Shown piece after piece: positions 36,912 to 45,290 of a stretch of 64,000 nt of DNA. The position numbers and the translations under genes are program-made. Position 1 is the stretch's first letter; every line of letters begins with the position of its first letter. The stretch lies in contig NZ_LR134386.1 of assembly GCF_900637665.1 (NCBI RefSeq), positions 5,448,501 to 5,512,500 on the forward strand, written 5' to 3'. The notes beneath the pieces are model-generated. The model did no database searches, was not told where the DNA came from, and saw only the letters and a program-made list of their open reading frames with translations. This DNA comes from Chryseobacterium nakagawai (GTDB lineage: Bacteria; Bacteroidota; Bacteroidia; Flavobacteriales; Weeksellaceae).

Positions 36912-38156
36912 TTAAGGCAGTTTCCTTAAGTAGGAAAAGAAAAAAAACAGAAAACCCAAACCTGAAATAAGCAATGTTGCCGTCATGGCAATTCCCATCC
37001 CAATGGTACCGTAAACAGGAACCAATATATATGCTAATACAGCCAGAAATAAGAGCGATCCCGCACTGAGCCAAGTATTGATTTCTACTTTACCTACAGC
37101 CGGCAAAAGATTCCCGTAAAGATTTCTGGTCAGCATTCCTAGTGTAAAACCCACCGATAAAATCATGAATAATGTTGTATTCTCCGCATAAGATTCTCCA
37201 AAAAAGAAAATGATAATGTACTTTTTAAATAGATAAAAGAAAAGCAGAATTCCCAGGCAAATGGGAATGAAAAATTTATTAAAGTTCACAACATAGGACT
37301 GCAGAAACTTTTTATTCTTAAAATTCTTTGAGAGAACCGGAAAGTCACTCTGCAGAAAACTGGTCGCCAAAAAAATGATATTAGAAGGAATCAGAATAGC
37401 AGTTCTGTAATTGGCAACGGCATTCTCATTCATCATCAATCCAAGTAACAGAATATCCAATGAAAACAAAGCATCTGAAGTAAGGGATGTAAGACCAGTA
37501 AAGATACCGTATCTCCACATCTCTTTATAATTTTCAAGTTTGAATGCCCGATGCGAATAGATATCCTTCTTTAACCATACTAAAGATAAATACGGTGCAA
37601 TACTGATGGCAATAAGATATCCGTAAAACTTAAAAAAATAGGTAAGAATTAAAACCAACAACAGTCCTCCGATATTCACAACATTATTGATTCTGGCAAA
37701 TATCTGATTGCTGCCGGTAATTCGGTAAAATACCTGAATATGATTGAGAAAATAAAACCCTCCAAGCCTTACCGCACAGGCCATAAAAATAATGAAGATA
37801 TCTTCATACTTATGAAAATAGAAAACAGAAGCACTTAGAAACAGGAGAATCAGAATGACTTCAAAAAAAATTCCTTTGAAAAAAAAATAAGATGAAATTT
37901 TTAATTTTTCCTCTTTATCAGATGAGATAGATCCGAAACGGATTAAACTCTGGCTGCTTCCAAATCCTGTAAATGGAGCAAAAATAGTTAAGACAGAAAG
38001 GACAATGCTTAAGACTCCAAATTCATTTTCAGGCAATAATCTGATAATCAGCAAAGATCCTAAAAAACTGCAGATTTTAGCAATAAGGAATGAAAAGAAA
38101 ACATGATGTCCACTATTGTTAAAAAAATTTCTAAAAAAATCTTTCATGCTTTTCAT
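36912..38156 (-). CDS. Polysaccharide flippase (MOP/Wzx-like)
   Basis: 414-aa polytopic membrane protein with about 12 predicted helices and the typical start of oligosaccharide flippases (SFLGSLLIIRLLPENEFG, GFGSSQSLIRFGS). It would move lipid-linked glycan units across the inner membrane. The paired GT4, FkbM methyltransferase and polytopic protein upstream on the same strand support a surface-glycan role. No polymerase or chain-length regulator is recognised nearby. Family placement is by topology and motif appearance. Confidence 0.82.
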   Translation of the reverse strand: MKSMKDFFRNFFNNSGHHVFFSFLIAKICSFLGSLLIIRLLPENEFGVLSIVLSVLTIFAPFTGFGSSQSLIRFGSISSDKEEKLKISSYFFFKGIFFEVILILLFLSASVFYFHKYEDIFIIFMACAVRLGGFYFLNHIQVFYRITGSNQIFARINNVVNIGGLLLVLILTYFFKFYGYLIAISIAPYLSLVWLKKDIYSHRAFKLENYKEMWRYGIFTGLTSLTSDALFSLDILLLGLMMNENAVANYRTAILIPSNIIFLATSFLQSDFPVLSKNFKNKKFLQSYVVNFNKFFIPICLGILLFFYLFKKYIIIFFFGESYAENTTLFMILSVGFTLGMLTRNLYGNLLPAVGKVEINTWLSAGSLLFLAVLAYILVPVYGTIGMGIAMTATLLISGLGFLFFFFSYLRKLP

Positions 38157-38194
38157 TTCAACCTTATCAACGGAGCATTTAGAACTTAACAGTC

Positions 38195-39307
38195 TTATAT
38201 TATATTTTTAAATGCCTGATTAAATTTATCTGCTATTGCCGATACTGAAAACTTTTCGACAACATATTGATGAAGTTTTTCCGGAGAATCTGCTTTATAA
38301 TTTCCATTCAGCATATTCTTCATTGCTCTATAGAGTTCGTCTTTAGATTTTTCAATGATAATTCCCTGATTTTCTCCAATAATTTCAGGAATTGCTCCTA
38401 CACGCGTTGCAATCACCGGAACCCCAGAAGAAAGAGATTCTAACAAAACACACGAAAAACTTTCATAATCACTGAAAAGGACAAAGCAATTGCTTTTTTT
38501 CATTTTTTCAGCAACCTCTGTATATGAAATTTCTCCAAATGTTTTGATGTAACTCTTTCCATCATACTTTTCGATAAGTCTATTTAATTGCTCTACATCC
38601 CCGTCGCCTCCAATTTGGAGTTCAAAGTTCTTAAAATCCTTTCTTAGCCTAATTGCAGCTTCTATGATAGCATCTGGGTTCTTAAGGGAAATAAGATTCG
38701 ATATATGAAGAAATGTAAATGTATTGCTTTGTTTATTTTCCGGAAAAAAAAGATCTGTGTTAACCACATTTCCGATGACCTTAAAGTTTTTACCGATTTT
38801 AAGATCTTTTAAATTATCCATCAGAGTTTTACTTACAGGAAATAAGAAAGAGGCTTTCCGGGCAATATATCGTGCCGTAAGAATACTTGTAAATGAAATT
38901 TTGGATCTATTGATCTGAAGAAAACCTGACCAGTGTTCTGAAACCACAAAGGGAATCTTATATTTTTCCTTTAGATAAACCGCAAAAAGCATGGAATTAT
39001 GCAATATGTTTGCATGTACCAAATCAGGCTTTTGTAACTCAAGGAAACCCTTTTGGTAAGCCTGCATCCTATTTCTAAAATTCAGTAACGGATTTTTTGA
39101 GCTTTTATAATATACAATAAGAGTTCTTATTCCGTTGATCTTCTGATCATCAAAAATAAATTCCTGATCTTGGGAGAAATCCCCAATAGCATGTAGTATT
39201 TCTACCTCATGCAAGGACGCAACGGCTTCTGCATGACGTTGTACAAAGTTGCCATTCGTAGGCTCCAACTTGTTGGGAAACCATGAGGAAATATACAGGA
39301 TTTTCAA
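38195..39307 (-). CDS. Glycosyltransferase family 4 protein
   Basis: 370-aa GT-B fold retaining glycosyltransferase acting at the cytosolic face of the membrane. The N-terminal start ILYISSWFPNKLEPTNGNF is typical. The C-terminal donor domain has ISNLISLKNPD, EAAIRL, IGGDGD and the E-x7-E motif in ESFSCVLLE (about 283-291), followed by SGVPVIATRVGAIPEII. The start codon is TTG at 39307, which gives the correct family N-terminus; no ATG is nearby. It lies 6 bases after the small conserved gene upstream. Sugar specificity unknown. Confidence 0.9.
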   Translation of the reverse strand: MKILYISSWFPNKLEPTNGNFVQRHAEAVASLHEVEILHAIGDFSQDQEFIFDDQKINGIRTLIVYYKSSKNPLLNFRNRMQAYQKGFLELQKPDLVHANILHNSMLFAVYLKEKYKIPFVVSEHWSGFLQINRSKISFTSILTARYIARKASFLFPVSKTLMDNLKDLKIGKNFKVIGNVVNTDLFFPENKQSNTFTFLHISNLISLKNPDAIIEAAIRLRKDFKNFELQIGGDGDVEQLNRLIEKYDGKSYIKTFGEISYTEVAEKMKKSNCFVLFSDYESFSCVLLESLSSGVPVIATRVGAIPEIIGENQGIIIEKSKDELYRAMKNMLNGNYKADSPEKLHQYVVEKFSVSAIADKFNQAFKNII

Positions 39308-39313
39308 TAGAGA

Positions 39314-39802
39314 TTATTTTATGGAAGAAGCCCAGCTTTTCTCCAATGGAAGAAGGAAATGGCTTAAAAAATCCAAATAAGTATTTTTAGAAAAATCAAA
39401 AACCTCAATATCTTTTGACAATTCGCCGTTTCTTAATTTGTTCTTGAAATCAAGAAGCTTTAATGTTTTTACCTCTCCGTTTTCTACGAAACTGGCTTTC
39501 ATTCTGTCAAATAATCCCAACTGATACTCTTCATCAATCTCTCTCATTACCTTCCCTAAAGCATCAATACTGCATCCTGAAGCCATCTCCTTCTCTTCAT
39601 CAACACATACAATAATGAATTGATTTTTTTCAATTTTGAAGGATGATGAAAGTGGCTTTCCATGCGCAGCCCAAGTTGCAAGAAAATCAAATAGTTTTTC
39701 CGTAATAGCTTTTGCTTCTTTAGTTTCAAATGGCCTGGATGCCGGATATATAATAACTCTGTAATCGTTTGTTTCTACAACGTTTGATTCTTCAATTTTC
39801 AT
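39314..39802 (-). CDS. Conserved Bacteroidota protein (often mislabelled ABC transporter ATPase)
   Basis: 162 aa, cytosolic. The central stretch TWAAHGKPLSSSFKIEKNQF (about 45-65) and IIVCVDEEKEMASGCSID are features I associate with a conserved flavobacterial family, often carrying an ABC-transporter label. No Walker A (GxxxxGKS/T), signature or Walker B motif is present, so it is not an ATPase of that kind. The Cys in SGCSID is in a conserved-looking spot. It lies between glycan genes, but from memory of flavobacterial genomes its usual neighbours are the Fe-S protein genes found here at 42-44 kb. Confidence 0.7.
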   Translation of the reverse strand: MKIEESNVVETNDYRVIIYPASRPFETKEAKAITEKLFDFLATWAAHGKPLSSSFKIEKNQFIIVCVDEEKEMASGCSIDALGKVMREIDEEYQLGLFDRMKASFVENGEVKTLKLLDFKNKLRNGELSKDIEVFDFSKNTYLDFLSHFLLPLEKSWASSIK

Positions 39803-39884
39803 ATCTAATCAATTTAGAGGATAAAATTACGCTTTTTTCTTCAGACAGAATGTGACTTATATCCTGTAAAGATATTCTTCCCAA

Positions 39885-40700
39885 TTAAAGACATTCAAAA
39901 ACAGCATTATAAGAATTCTCATTTCTACTTAATACTTTGGTCTGAGAATAGCCTTTTTCAACAAGTAAATGGATGAGTTCTTCTTCGCTATGATTTGAAT
40001 TTTTCAGTGCTATATTGTTTATTTCTATGATAATTTTAGGTTGGTAATGGTTAAGTATCTCGTGCATACCCTGTAGTGCTGAAAATTCACCGCCTTCAAT
40101 ATCTATTTTAATAAGATCAATCTTTGTAATCTTTTGATTTCTAACATAATCATCCAGAATGATACTTTTTACCTTCTCTTTTGCCGTGAAATCTTCAAGA
40201 TACAATGAAGCCATGCCTACATTTCCATAACTTTCGTTGTATAAAATTTCAATGTAATCATTTTTATCCGCAACAGCCAGGTGCTCAAGAGTTACATTTT
40301 TAAAATTATTAATAGAAAGATGCTGGGAAAATTTTTTATAATTAGGATTAAAGGCTTCAAAAGCGTACACATGACCATTATTTCCAATAATTCTGGATGC
40401 ATTTAATGAAAATAAACCAATATTCCCGCCTACGTCTATGAAAGTATCTCCATCCTGTAAAACAGAGTATAGATAATCTATTTCGTTCTTTTCATAGTCT
40501 CCAACAAAATAAAGTTGTTGCTGAATCCAGTCATCAAGATCTAAATTAAGGATAATATTACCTCGGTAAACAATGCTTTTCTTTACTCCATTAAAAAGAT
40601 GATAAGGGTTAAAGATATATTTATGAAAGGCAAAAAACTTTTGTCTGAAAAAAGGGAAACCTATGATGAATTTAAAAAATGAAGCTAAAAGACTTCCCAT
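39885..40700 (-). CDS. FkbM-family SAM-dependent methyltransferase
   Basis: About 271 aa. The SAM-binding motif is FIDVGGNIGLFSL (near residue 85 from the chosen start), followed by VYAFEAFNPNYKKF and, further on, KIDIEGGEFSALQG, both hallmarks of the FkbM family. Such enzymes O-methylate sugars or lipids. In a glycan locus it is likely to methylate the surface glycan. The ATG at 40700 is chosen over one at 40748 because the first 16 residues of the longer form are Cys/Lys-rich and unlike the family. Confidence 0.86.
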   Translation of the reverse strand: MGSLLASFFKFIIGFPFFRQKFFAFHKYIFNPYHLFNGVKKSIVYRGNIILNLDLDDWIQQQLYFVGDYEKNEIDYLYSVLQDGDTFIDVGGNIGLFSLNASRIIGNNGHVYAFEAFNPNYKKFSQHLSINNFKNVTLEHLAVADKNDYIEILYNESYGNVGMASLYLEDFTAKEKVKSIILDDYVRNQKITKIDLIKIDIEGGEFSALQGMHEILNHYQPKIIIEINNIALKNSNHSEEELIHLLVEKGYSQTKVLSRNENSYNAVFECL

Positions 40701-40856
40701 ACTCGTTTTATCTGACTGCAATTTACAGCATTTTGAATAAAAAAACAAAACCAGGGATTCTTCCTGAACTGTATGATTTGATGTTATACATCTTCGTTTA
40801 CATTCTTGAAATGTCTAGATATTATATCATATTCATTTCTTAAGCCATACAATCAT

Positions 40857-41981
40857 TTAATTTTTAATAGTATAATATTTTTGACTCAATGCATGGAGCA
40901 TCATAATGAAAAGCGGAAAAATAAACGGAAAGAATAGTCTCAATGCTGCCGTGTGCGGAAAGAAAAAGAATTTGATATACACATTCACCAGGAAAAGTAC
41001 TGAAATCATTCTTACCCATGCATCTTTGGAACACCAAAATACTATTGTAATCATGATGATTACAGACAGAGTCACTTTTTTAAAGTAGATCATCCTGATA
41101 TAAATAACACTCAGATAGTCTCTTACGCTTACTTCAATAGGATGGGTGGAAATAAAAGGTCTTCTGTCGATAAAAGTATCGTAAAAAACGTCTTTCCAAC
41201 CGGGATAATGGTAAAATTTAATAATTGCCAGATATATCAGCAGAAGTACTGCACCCTGTGCAATAAGGGAAAAATCAATCTTCTTTTCTTTAAAATAGTA
41301 AAAGAAGAAAACGGCAATAATATAAGTCAGGGTAAATGTAATATAGTCCGGACGTATAAAGGTGATGGCAAACAGAAGTACAAACATCCCCCATTTGTTC
41401 CATTTTTTGATCAAACCGATGATAAAAATCAGGATAAACTGAAAAATAAACATATCCGGTGTCGAAATTCTCGCCATATCCGTCATGGGCGGCAAAAGCA
41501 TGGCTGCAACCGTTAGTCCTATTGCAAACCAATATTTCTTCGGAAATAGGAGTTTGAGAATATAAAATAATAGTAACCCTGAAAAAAAATAAGAAATAAG
41601 ACTGGTAAACAATACTGCCATTGGAGAGGAAAGTCCCAACTTATAAAAGAGAGTTATTACAAGAATATATCCTACTTTGATTTGAAAATAGGGTAATTGT
41701 TCTGTAAAAGATTGTGTGTTTTTTACGAAATACTGCCTTGGAATGTTCCACTGCTTTATGCCGATGATATCTGTATACTGGTCTGCAGGTGCTTCTTTTT
41801 TTATTTCATCGTAAGTTATAATTCGAACTTTATCTTGTGAATTCGGGAACTCAGAAGTATACATACTTCCTAAATATCCCGGCATATCCCAGTTATATAC
41901 TCTGTTTTGGTAATTCCAGAATGTAAGAGCAGCAAGTATCGAAATAATAAATAAAAAGGAGAGTTTCAATTCTACCTTCAT
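40857..41981 (-). CDS. Polytopic membrane protein, possible GT-C-type glycosyltransferase
   Basis: 374 aa with about ten hydrophobic segments. The first periplasmic loop (about residues 26-95) is large and starts with NYQNRVYNWDMPGYLGSMY, carrying an Asp soon after helix 1 as in GT-C enzymes. Later segments include PPMTDMARISTPDMFIFQ and FIRPDYITFTLTY. It could be a lipid-sugar-using glycosyltransferase or a Wzy-like polymerase. Family not certain. It lies 20 bases after the HdrB-like gene, in the same direction, with FkbM downstream. Confidence 0.6.
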   Translation of the reverse strand: MKVELKLSFLFIISILAALTFWNYQNRVYNWDMPGYLGSMYTSEFPNSQDKVRIITYDEIKKEAPADQYTDIIGIKQWNIPRQYFVKNTQSFTEQLPYFQIKVGYILVITLFYKLGLSSPMAVLFTSLISYFFSGLLLFYILKLLFPKKYWFAIGLTVAAMLLPPMTDMARISTPDMFIFQFILIFIIGLIKKWNKWGMFVLLFAITFIRPDYITFTLTYIIAVFFFYYFKEKKIDFSLIAQGAVLLLIYLAIIKFYHYPGWKDVFYDTFIDRRPFISTHPIEVSVRDYLSVIYIRMIYFKKVTLSVIIMITIVFWCSKDAWVRMISVLFLVNVYIKFFFFPHTAALRLFFPFIFPLFIMMLHALSQKYYTIKN

Positions 41982-42001
41982 AAACCTGTATAAGATTACA
42001 A

Positions 42002-42787
42002 TTATAAATCGTCTGCTTCTGCAAGAAGTTCCACAATATCTTTTACGGCAACTTCCGTATTTTTGTTGAAGTGCTTTACTCCGTCTGTCATCATTGTATT
42101 ACAGAATGGGCATCCTGTCGCAATCACCTTTGGTTCAAAAGATAGAGCTTCTTCTGTTCTTTCAATATTAATGTCTTTATTTCCTTTTTCAGGCTCTTTA
42201 AACATCTGTGCACCCCCTGCTCCACAGCAAAGTCCATTTGTTTTGCAACGCTTCATTTCTACAAGCTCTGCATCCAATTTCTCAAGAAGCATTCTTGGAG
42301 CTTCATATTCATCATTGGCACGTCCCAGGTAGCATGGATCATGGAAAGTAATTTTTTTCCCTTTGAACGCTCCTCCTTCAATTTTTAATCTTCCTTCTTC
42401 CATTAAGGTTTTAAGGAATTGGGTATGGTGAACCACATCAAAGTGACCTCCAAGGCTTGGATACTCATTTTTAAGAGTATTGAAACAGTGTGGGCATGCT
42501 GTTACAATTTTTTTTACTTCGTAAGCATTCAGAACTTCAATATTGGTAAGAGCCATCATTTGAAAAACAAACTCATTACCAGCTCTTTTTGCAGGATCTC
42601 CGGTACAGCTTTCTTCCTGTCCTAAAACAGCAAATTCAACACCTATTTTATTCAATATCTTACAAAATGCTTTTGTAATTTTTTTAGCACGGTCATCAAA
42701 ACTTCCCGCACATCCAACCCAAAATAAAACTTCCGGGGATTTTCCTTCGGCAGCATATTCTGCCATTGTTTTTATATTGAAATCCAT
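42002..42787 (-). CDS. CCG-domain Fe-S protein (HdrB/LutA/GlpC-like)
   Basis: About 261 aa cytosolic electron-transfer protein with two cysteine-rich CCG-type domains. Motifs seen are WVGCAGSFDD, ESCTGDPAKRAGNE, TACPHCFNTLKNEYP (about 102), HDPCYLGRANDEYEAPR (about 150), LCCGAGGAQMF (about 190) and TGCPFCNTMM (about 232). The family binds a non-cubane or [4Fe-4S] cluster and pairs with a membrane Fe-S partner, here the next gene upstream. The ATG at 42787 is chosen; TTG at 42799 adds four residues. Electron donor and acceptor are unknown. Confidence 0.88.
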   Translation of the reverse strand: MDFNIKTMAEYAAEGKSPEVLFWVGCAGSFDDRAKKITKAFCKILNKIGVEFAVLGQEESCTGDPAKRAGNEFVFQMMALTNIEVLNAYEVKKIVTACPHCFNTLKNEYPSLGGHFDVVHHTQFLKTLMEEGRLKIEGGAFKGKKITFHDPCYLGRANDEYEAPRMLLEKLDAELVEMKRCKTNGLCCGAGGAQMFKEPEKGNKDINIERTEEALSFEPKVIATGCPFCNTMMTDGVKHFNKNTEVAVKDIVELLAEADDL

Positions 42788-42814
42788 TTCTTTTTCCAAT
42801 TTGAAAATGTGAGA

Positions 42815-42861
42815 ATTTGGAAATTTGAAAATAGCTATAATCAGTTTTCAAATTTTCAAAT
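42815..42861. repeat. 17-bp inverted repeat with flanking direct repeats
   Basis: ATTTGGAAATTTGAAAA pairs with TTTTCAAATTTTCAAAT (one G-T position) around a 13-base loop. A further ATTTGAAAAT unit lies just before it (42799-42808). It is in the gap between the two Fe-S protein genes and may be a dispersed repeat or an RNA processing or attenuation hairpin. Confidence 0.7.
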
Positions 42862-42871
42862 CAATTAGTTT

Positions 42872-44203
42872 TTAATTTTCTGAAGCCCAGTTCAGACGGT
42901 CAGCCTGGTTATACTGCCAAGGAGCTGCATTATTCTCCACATTCGTCATCATCAGATTCAATTCCTGTGGAGCAGCAGACTGTTCCATGACCAGGAATCT
43001 TCTCATTTCAAAGATAATGGAAAGTGGGTCTAATAATACAGGGCAAGCTTCTGTACATGCATTACATGTAGTACAAGCCCAAAGTTCTTCTTTAGTGATA
43101 TAGTCATTCAAGAGCTTTTTGCCGTCATCTACAAATTCACCGTTTTTATCAATATTCTTTCCTACCTCTTCCAATCTGTCTCTGGTCTTCATTAAAATCA
43201 ATCTCGGAGACAGTTTTTTACCTGTAATATTAGCAGGACAAACAGAAGTACAACGTCCGCATTCCGTACAAGAATACGCATTTAGCAATTGTACCTGATT
43301 AAGATCAAAAATATCTTCCGCCCCAAACTTAGAAGGAACATCTGCTTCAGCTCCCTCTGCTGGTGCAGCATAAGGATCTGCATTAGGATCCATCATCAAT
43401 TTGATTTCTTTTGTTACAGAATCAAGGTTGTTGAATTTTCCTTTTTTATCAAGATTCGCATACCAAGTACTTGGGAATGCTAAAATAATGTGTAAATGCT
43501 TTGAATAGTAAAGGTAGTTCATGAAGAAAAGGATTCCTACAAAATGGAACCACCAAGCGCCTTTTTCTGTAAAGTGTAAAAATCCATCACCGAAATTACT
43601 AAAAACAGGACCTAAAATAGAAGAACTAATCGGGAAGCTTCCAAGCGCCGGTAATACACCCCTTTGCTGTAGCACCCAATCAGCAGCATTCATTTTAAAG
43701 AACGCCATCATTAAAGCAAATTCAATGATAAGAATCCAGTTGGCATCTTGTTTTGGCCATCCAAAAAGTTCTTTCATGGTTAATCTCTTTACTCCATAAA
43801 AGTTTCTTCTGATGAAGAAAACCACGACTCCGATAACAACAAGAAGTGCCAGAATTTCTAACGTTGCAGTAAAGAAACTATAGAATCCGTTTCCGAAAAC
43901 TGAAACCAGGAAACGATGAGTTCCAAAAAGTCCATCAACAATAATTTCAATAAGTTCTATATTGATAATCACAAAACCTACGTACACGAAAAGGTGTAAA
44001 ACACCAGCAATAGGACGTTTCACCATCTTGCTTTGCCCCATAGCTACTCTTGCCATGGTACTCCAGCGTTCAGATTTTCTGTCGGTTCTATTGATCTCGT
44101 GACCAAGTCTAATATTTCTATAGATCTTCAGCAGACTTTTGGCAAACAGTCCAAATCCCGCTACTAATAAAATCAGGAAAATAATGTTATCGATGTACTG
44201 CAT
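42872..44203 (-). CDS. Membrane-bound Fe-S oxidoreductase (HdrD/NarI-like fusion)
   Basis: 443 aa. The N-terminal half has about five membrane helices resembling the NarI/HdrE cytochrome b unit (with several His in helices). The C-terminal half carries two [4Fe-4S] ferredoxin motifs, SCTECGRCTSVCPANITGK (about 316-334) and CTTCNACTEACPVLLDP (about 373-389). It would pass electrons between the quinone pool and the CCG-domain partner encoded next. It starts 8 bases after the MlaD-like gene. No dehydrogenase catalytic subunit is found nearby, so the substrate is unknown. Confidence 0.88.
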   Translation of the reverse strand: MQYIDNIIFLILLVAGFGLFAKSLLKIYRNIRLGHEINRTDRKSERWSTMARVAMGQSKMVKRPIAGVLHLFVYVGFVIINIELIEIIVDGLFGTHRFLVSVFGNGFYSFFTATLEILALLVVIGVVVFFIRRNFYGVKRLTMKELFGWPKQDANWILIIEFALMMAFFKMNAADWVLQQRGVLPALGSFPISSSILGPVFSNFGDGFLHFTEKGAWWFHFVGILFFMNYLYYSKHLHIILAFPSTWYANLDKKGKFNNLDSVTKEIKLMMDPNADPYAAPAEGAEADVPSKFGAEDIFDLNQVQLLNAYSCTECGRCTSVCPANITGKKLSPRLILMKTRDRLEEVGKNIDKNGEFVDDGKKLLNDYITKEELWACTTCNACTEACPVLLDPLSIIFEMRRFLVMEQSAAPQELNLMMTNVENNAAPWQYNQADRLNWASEN

Positions 44204-44211
44204 AAGGCGTA

Positions 44212-45162
44212 TTAGTCTTTGTTATTTTTACCGAAAACCGAGAAATTGATATATCTCTTAGGATTCGCTTTCATATCCTCGATTAATGTATTCAGGTTGG
44301 AAGAGGCTGAATTCAGATTATTGTATAACTGATCATCTTTCATTAGTTTACCTAAACTTCCTTCTCCTTTATCTATTCCGCCAATCACCTGATTCAATTT
44401 GCCTACAGTAGCATCCAAATTAGCAATAGTTGCGTTCAACTGTTTCGTATCAATACTCTGGGCCAGATTTCCATATTTATCCAGGGTCACTTTTCCACTT
44501 TGCATTGTTAGACTTGCATCATCCAATACTTTTTGAAGTTTTGGATCGTTATGACCTACAAGACTGTTTACATTTCCTGCAGTGGTCTGAAGTGCTCCTA
44601 CTGTTTTGTTAAGGTTGGATAATAGAGCTTTTACTTCAGCTCTGTTTTGTGCATCTACGAGCAGATTGGCATTTGCCATTAAAGAGTCTACTCTGTGGAG
44701 AACCACCTGCAATTGATCTTTCACCGGACCCACCTGTGAAGAAAGGCTTCCCAGCGTTCCCAGCTTGAAAGCTCCTTTCAGAGTATCTCCATCTTTTGCT
44801 GTAGCACCGCCATACATCAGGTTTACTCTCATTTCTTTACCGGACATTAATCCCGGTTCAAAGATTTCCAGTGTTGAGTTTTTTGAAAATTCAAATTTGT
44901 TATCAACCGTAATTTTTACGACAAAACTGATTTTACCATCCTTTGCTGTTTGGGGTAAGATCTTATCAACCTGGCCTACTTTAAGACCATTAATAGACAC
45001 TGCTGAAGATTGCGCAAGGCCTTCTACATTGTCATATTTTGCGTAAAATATATTGTCGGTAGTAAAAAGGCTTTTCCCTTTCATAAATTGAAACAACACC
45101 ACAAAGCCTACAACAGCTAGAAGTGCAATCACACCAGCTTTTAATTCTTTACTGAACTTCAC
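44212..45162 (-). CDS. mlaD: MlaD-family MCE-domain protein
   Basis: 316 aa. An N-terminal membrane anchor (about 8-26) is followed by one MCE domain (about 36-115, with YDNVEGLAQSSAVSINGLKV) and a long alpha-helical C-terminal part that may extend across the periplasm. The family binds phospholipids for trafficking between the inner and outer membranes. The start codon is GTG at 45162. The permease and ATPase genes (mlaE, mlaF) are not beside it but at 62-63 kb. It precedes the Fe-S membrane protein gene by 8 bases. Confidence 0.88.
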   Translation of the reverse strand: MKFSKELKAGVIALLAVVGFVVLFQFMKGKSLFTTDNIFYAKYDNVEGLAQSSAVSINGLKVGQVDKILPQTAKDGKISFVVKITVDNKFEFSKNSTLEIFEPGLMSGKEMRVNLMYGGATAKDGDTLKGAFKLGTLGSLSSQVGPVKDQLQVVLHRVDSLMANANLLVDAQNRAEVKALLSNLNKTVGALQTTAGNVNSLVGHNDPKLQKVLDDASLTMQSGKVTLDKYGNLAQSIDTKQLNATIANLDATVGKLNQVIGGIDKGEGSLGKLMKDDQLYNNLNSASSNLNTLIEDMKANPKRYINFSVFGKNNKD

Positions 45163-45242
45163 TTGCTAATTTTTTTCTAATAAGCAAATATAGTACATTT
45201 TAAATAAATCTTTTCCTTTATTGTTCTGCGTTAAATACAAAA

Positions 45243-45270
45243 AAAAGCGACAAAAAAATTGTCGCTTTTA
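45243..45270 (-). terminator. Terminator after the PpiD-like gene
   Basis: On the minus strand AAAAGCGACAA, a run of T, TTGTCGCTTTT and TTTTG. It separates ppiD from mlaD. Confidence 0.85.
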
Positions 45271-45290
45271 TATTGATAGATATGAATCTC

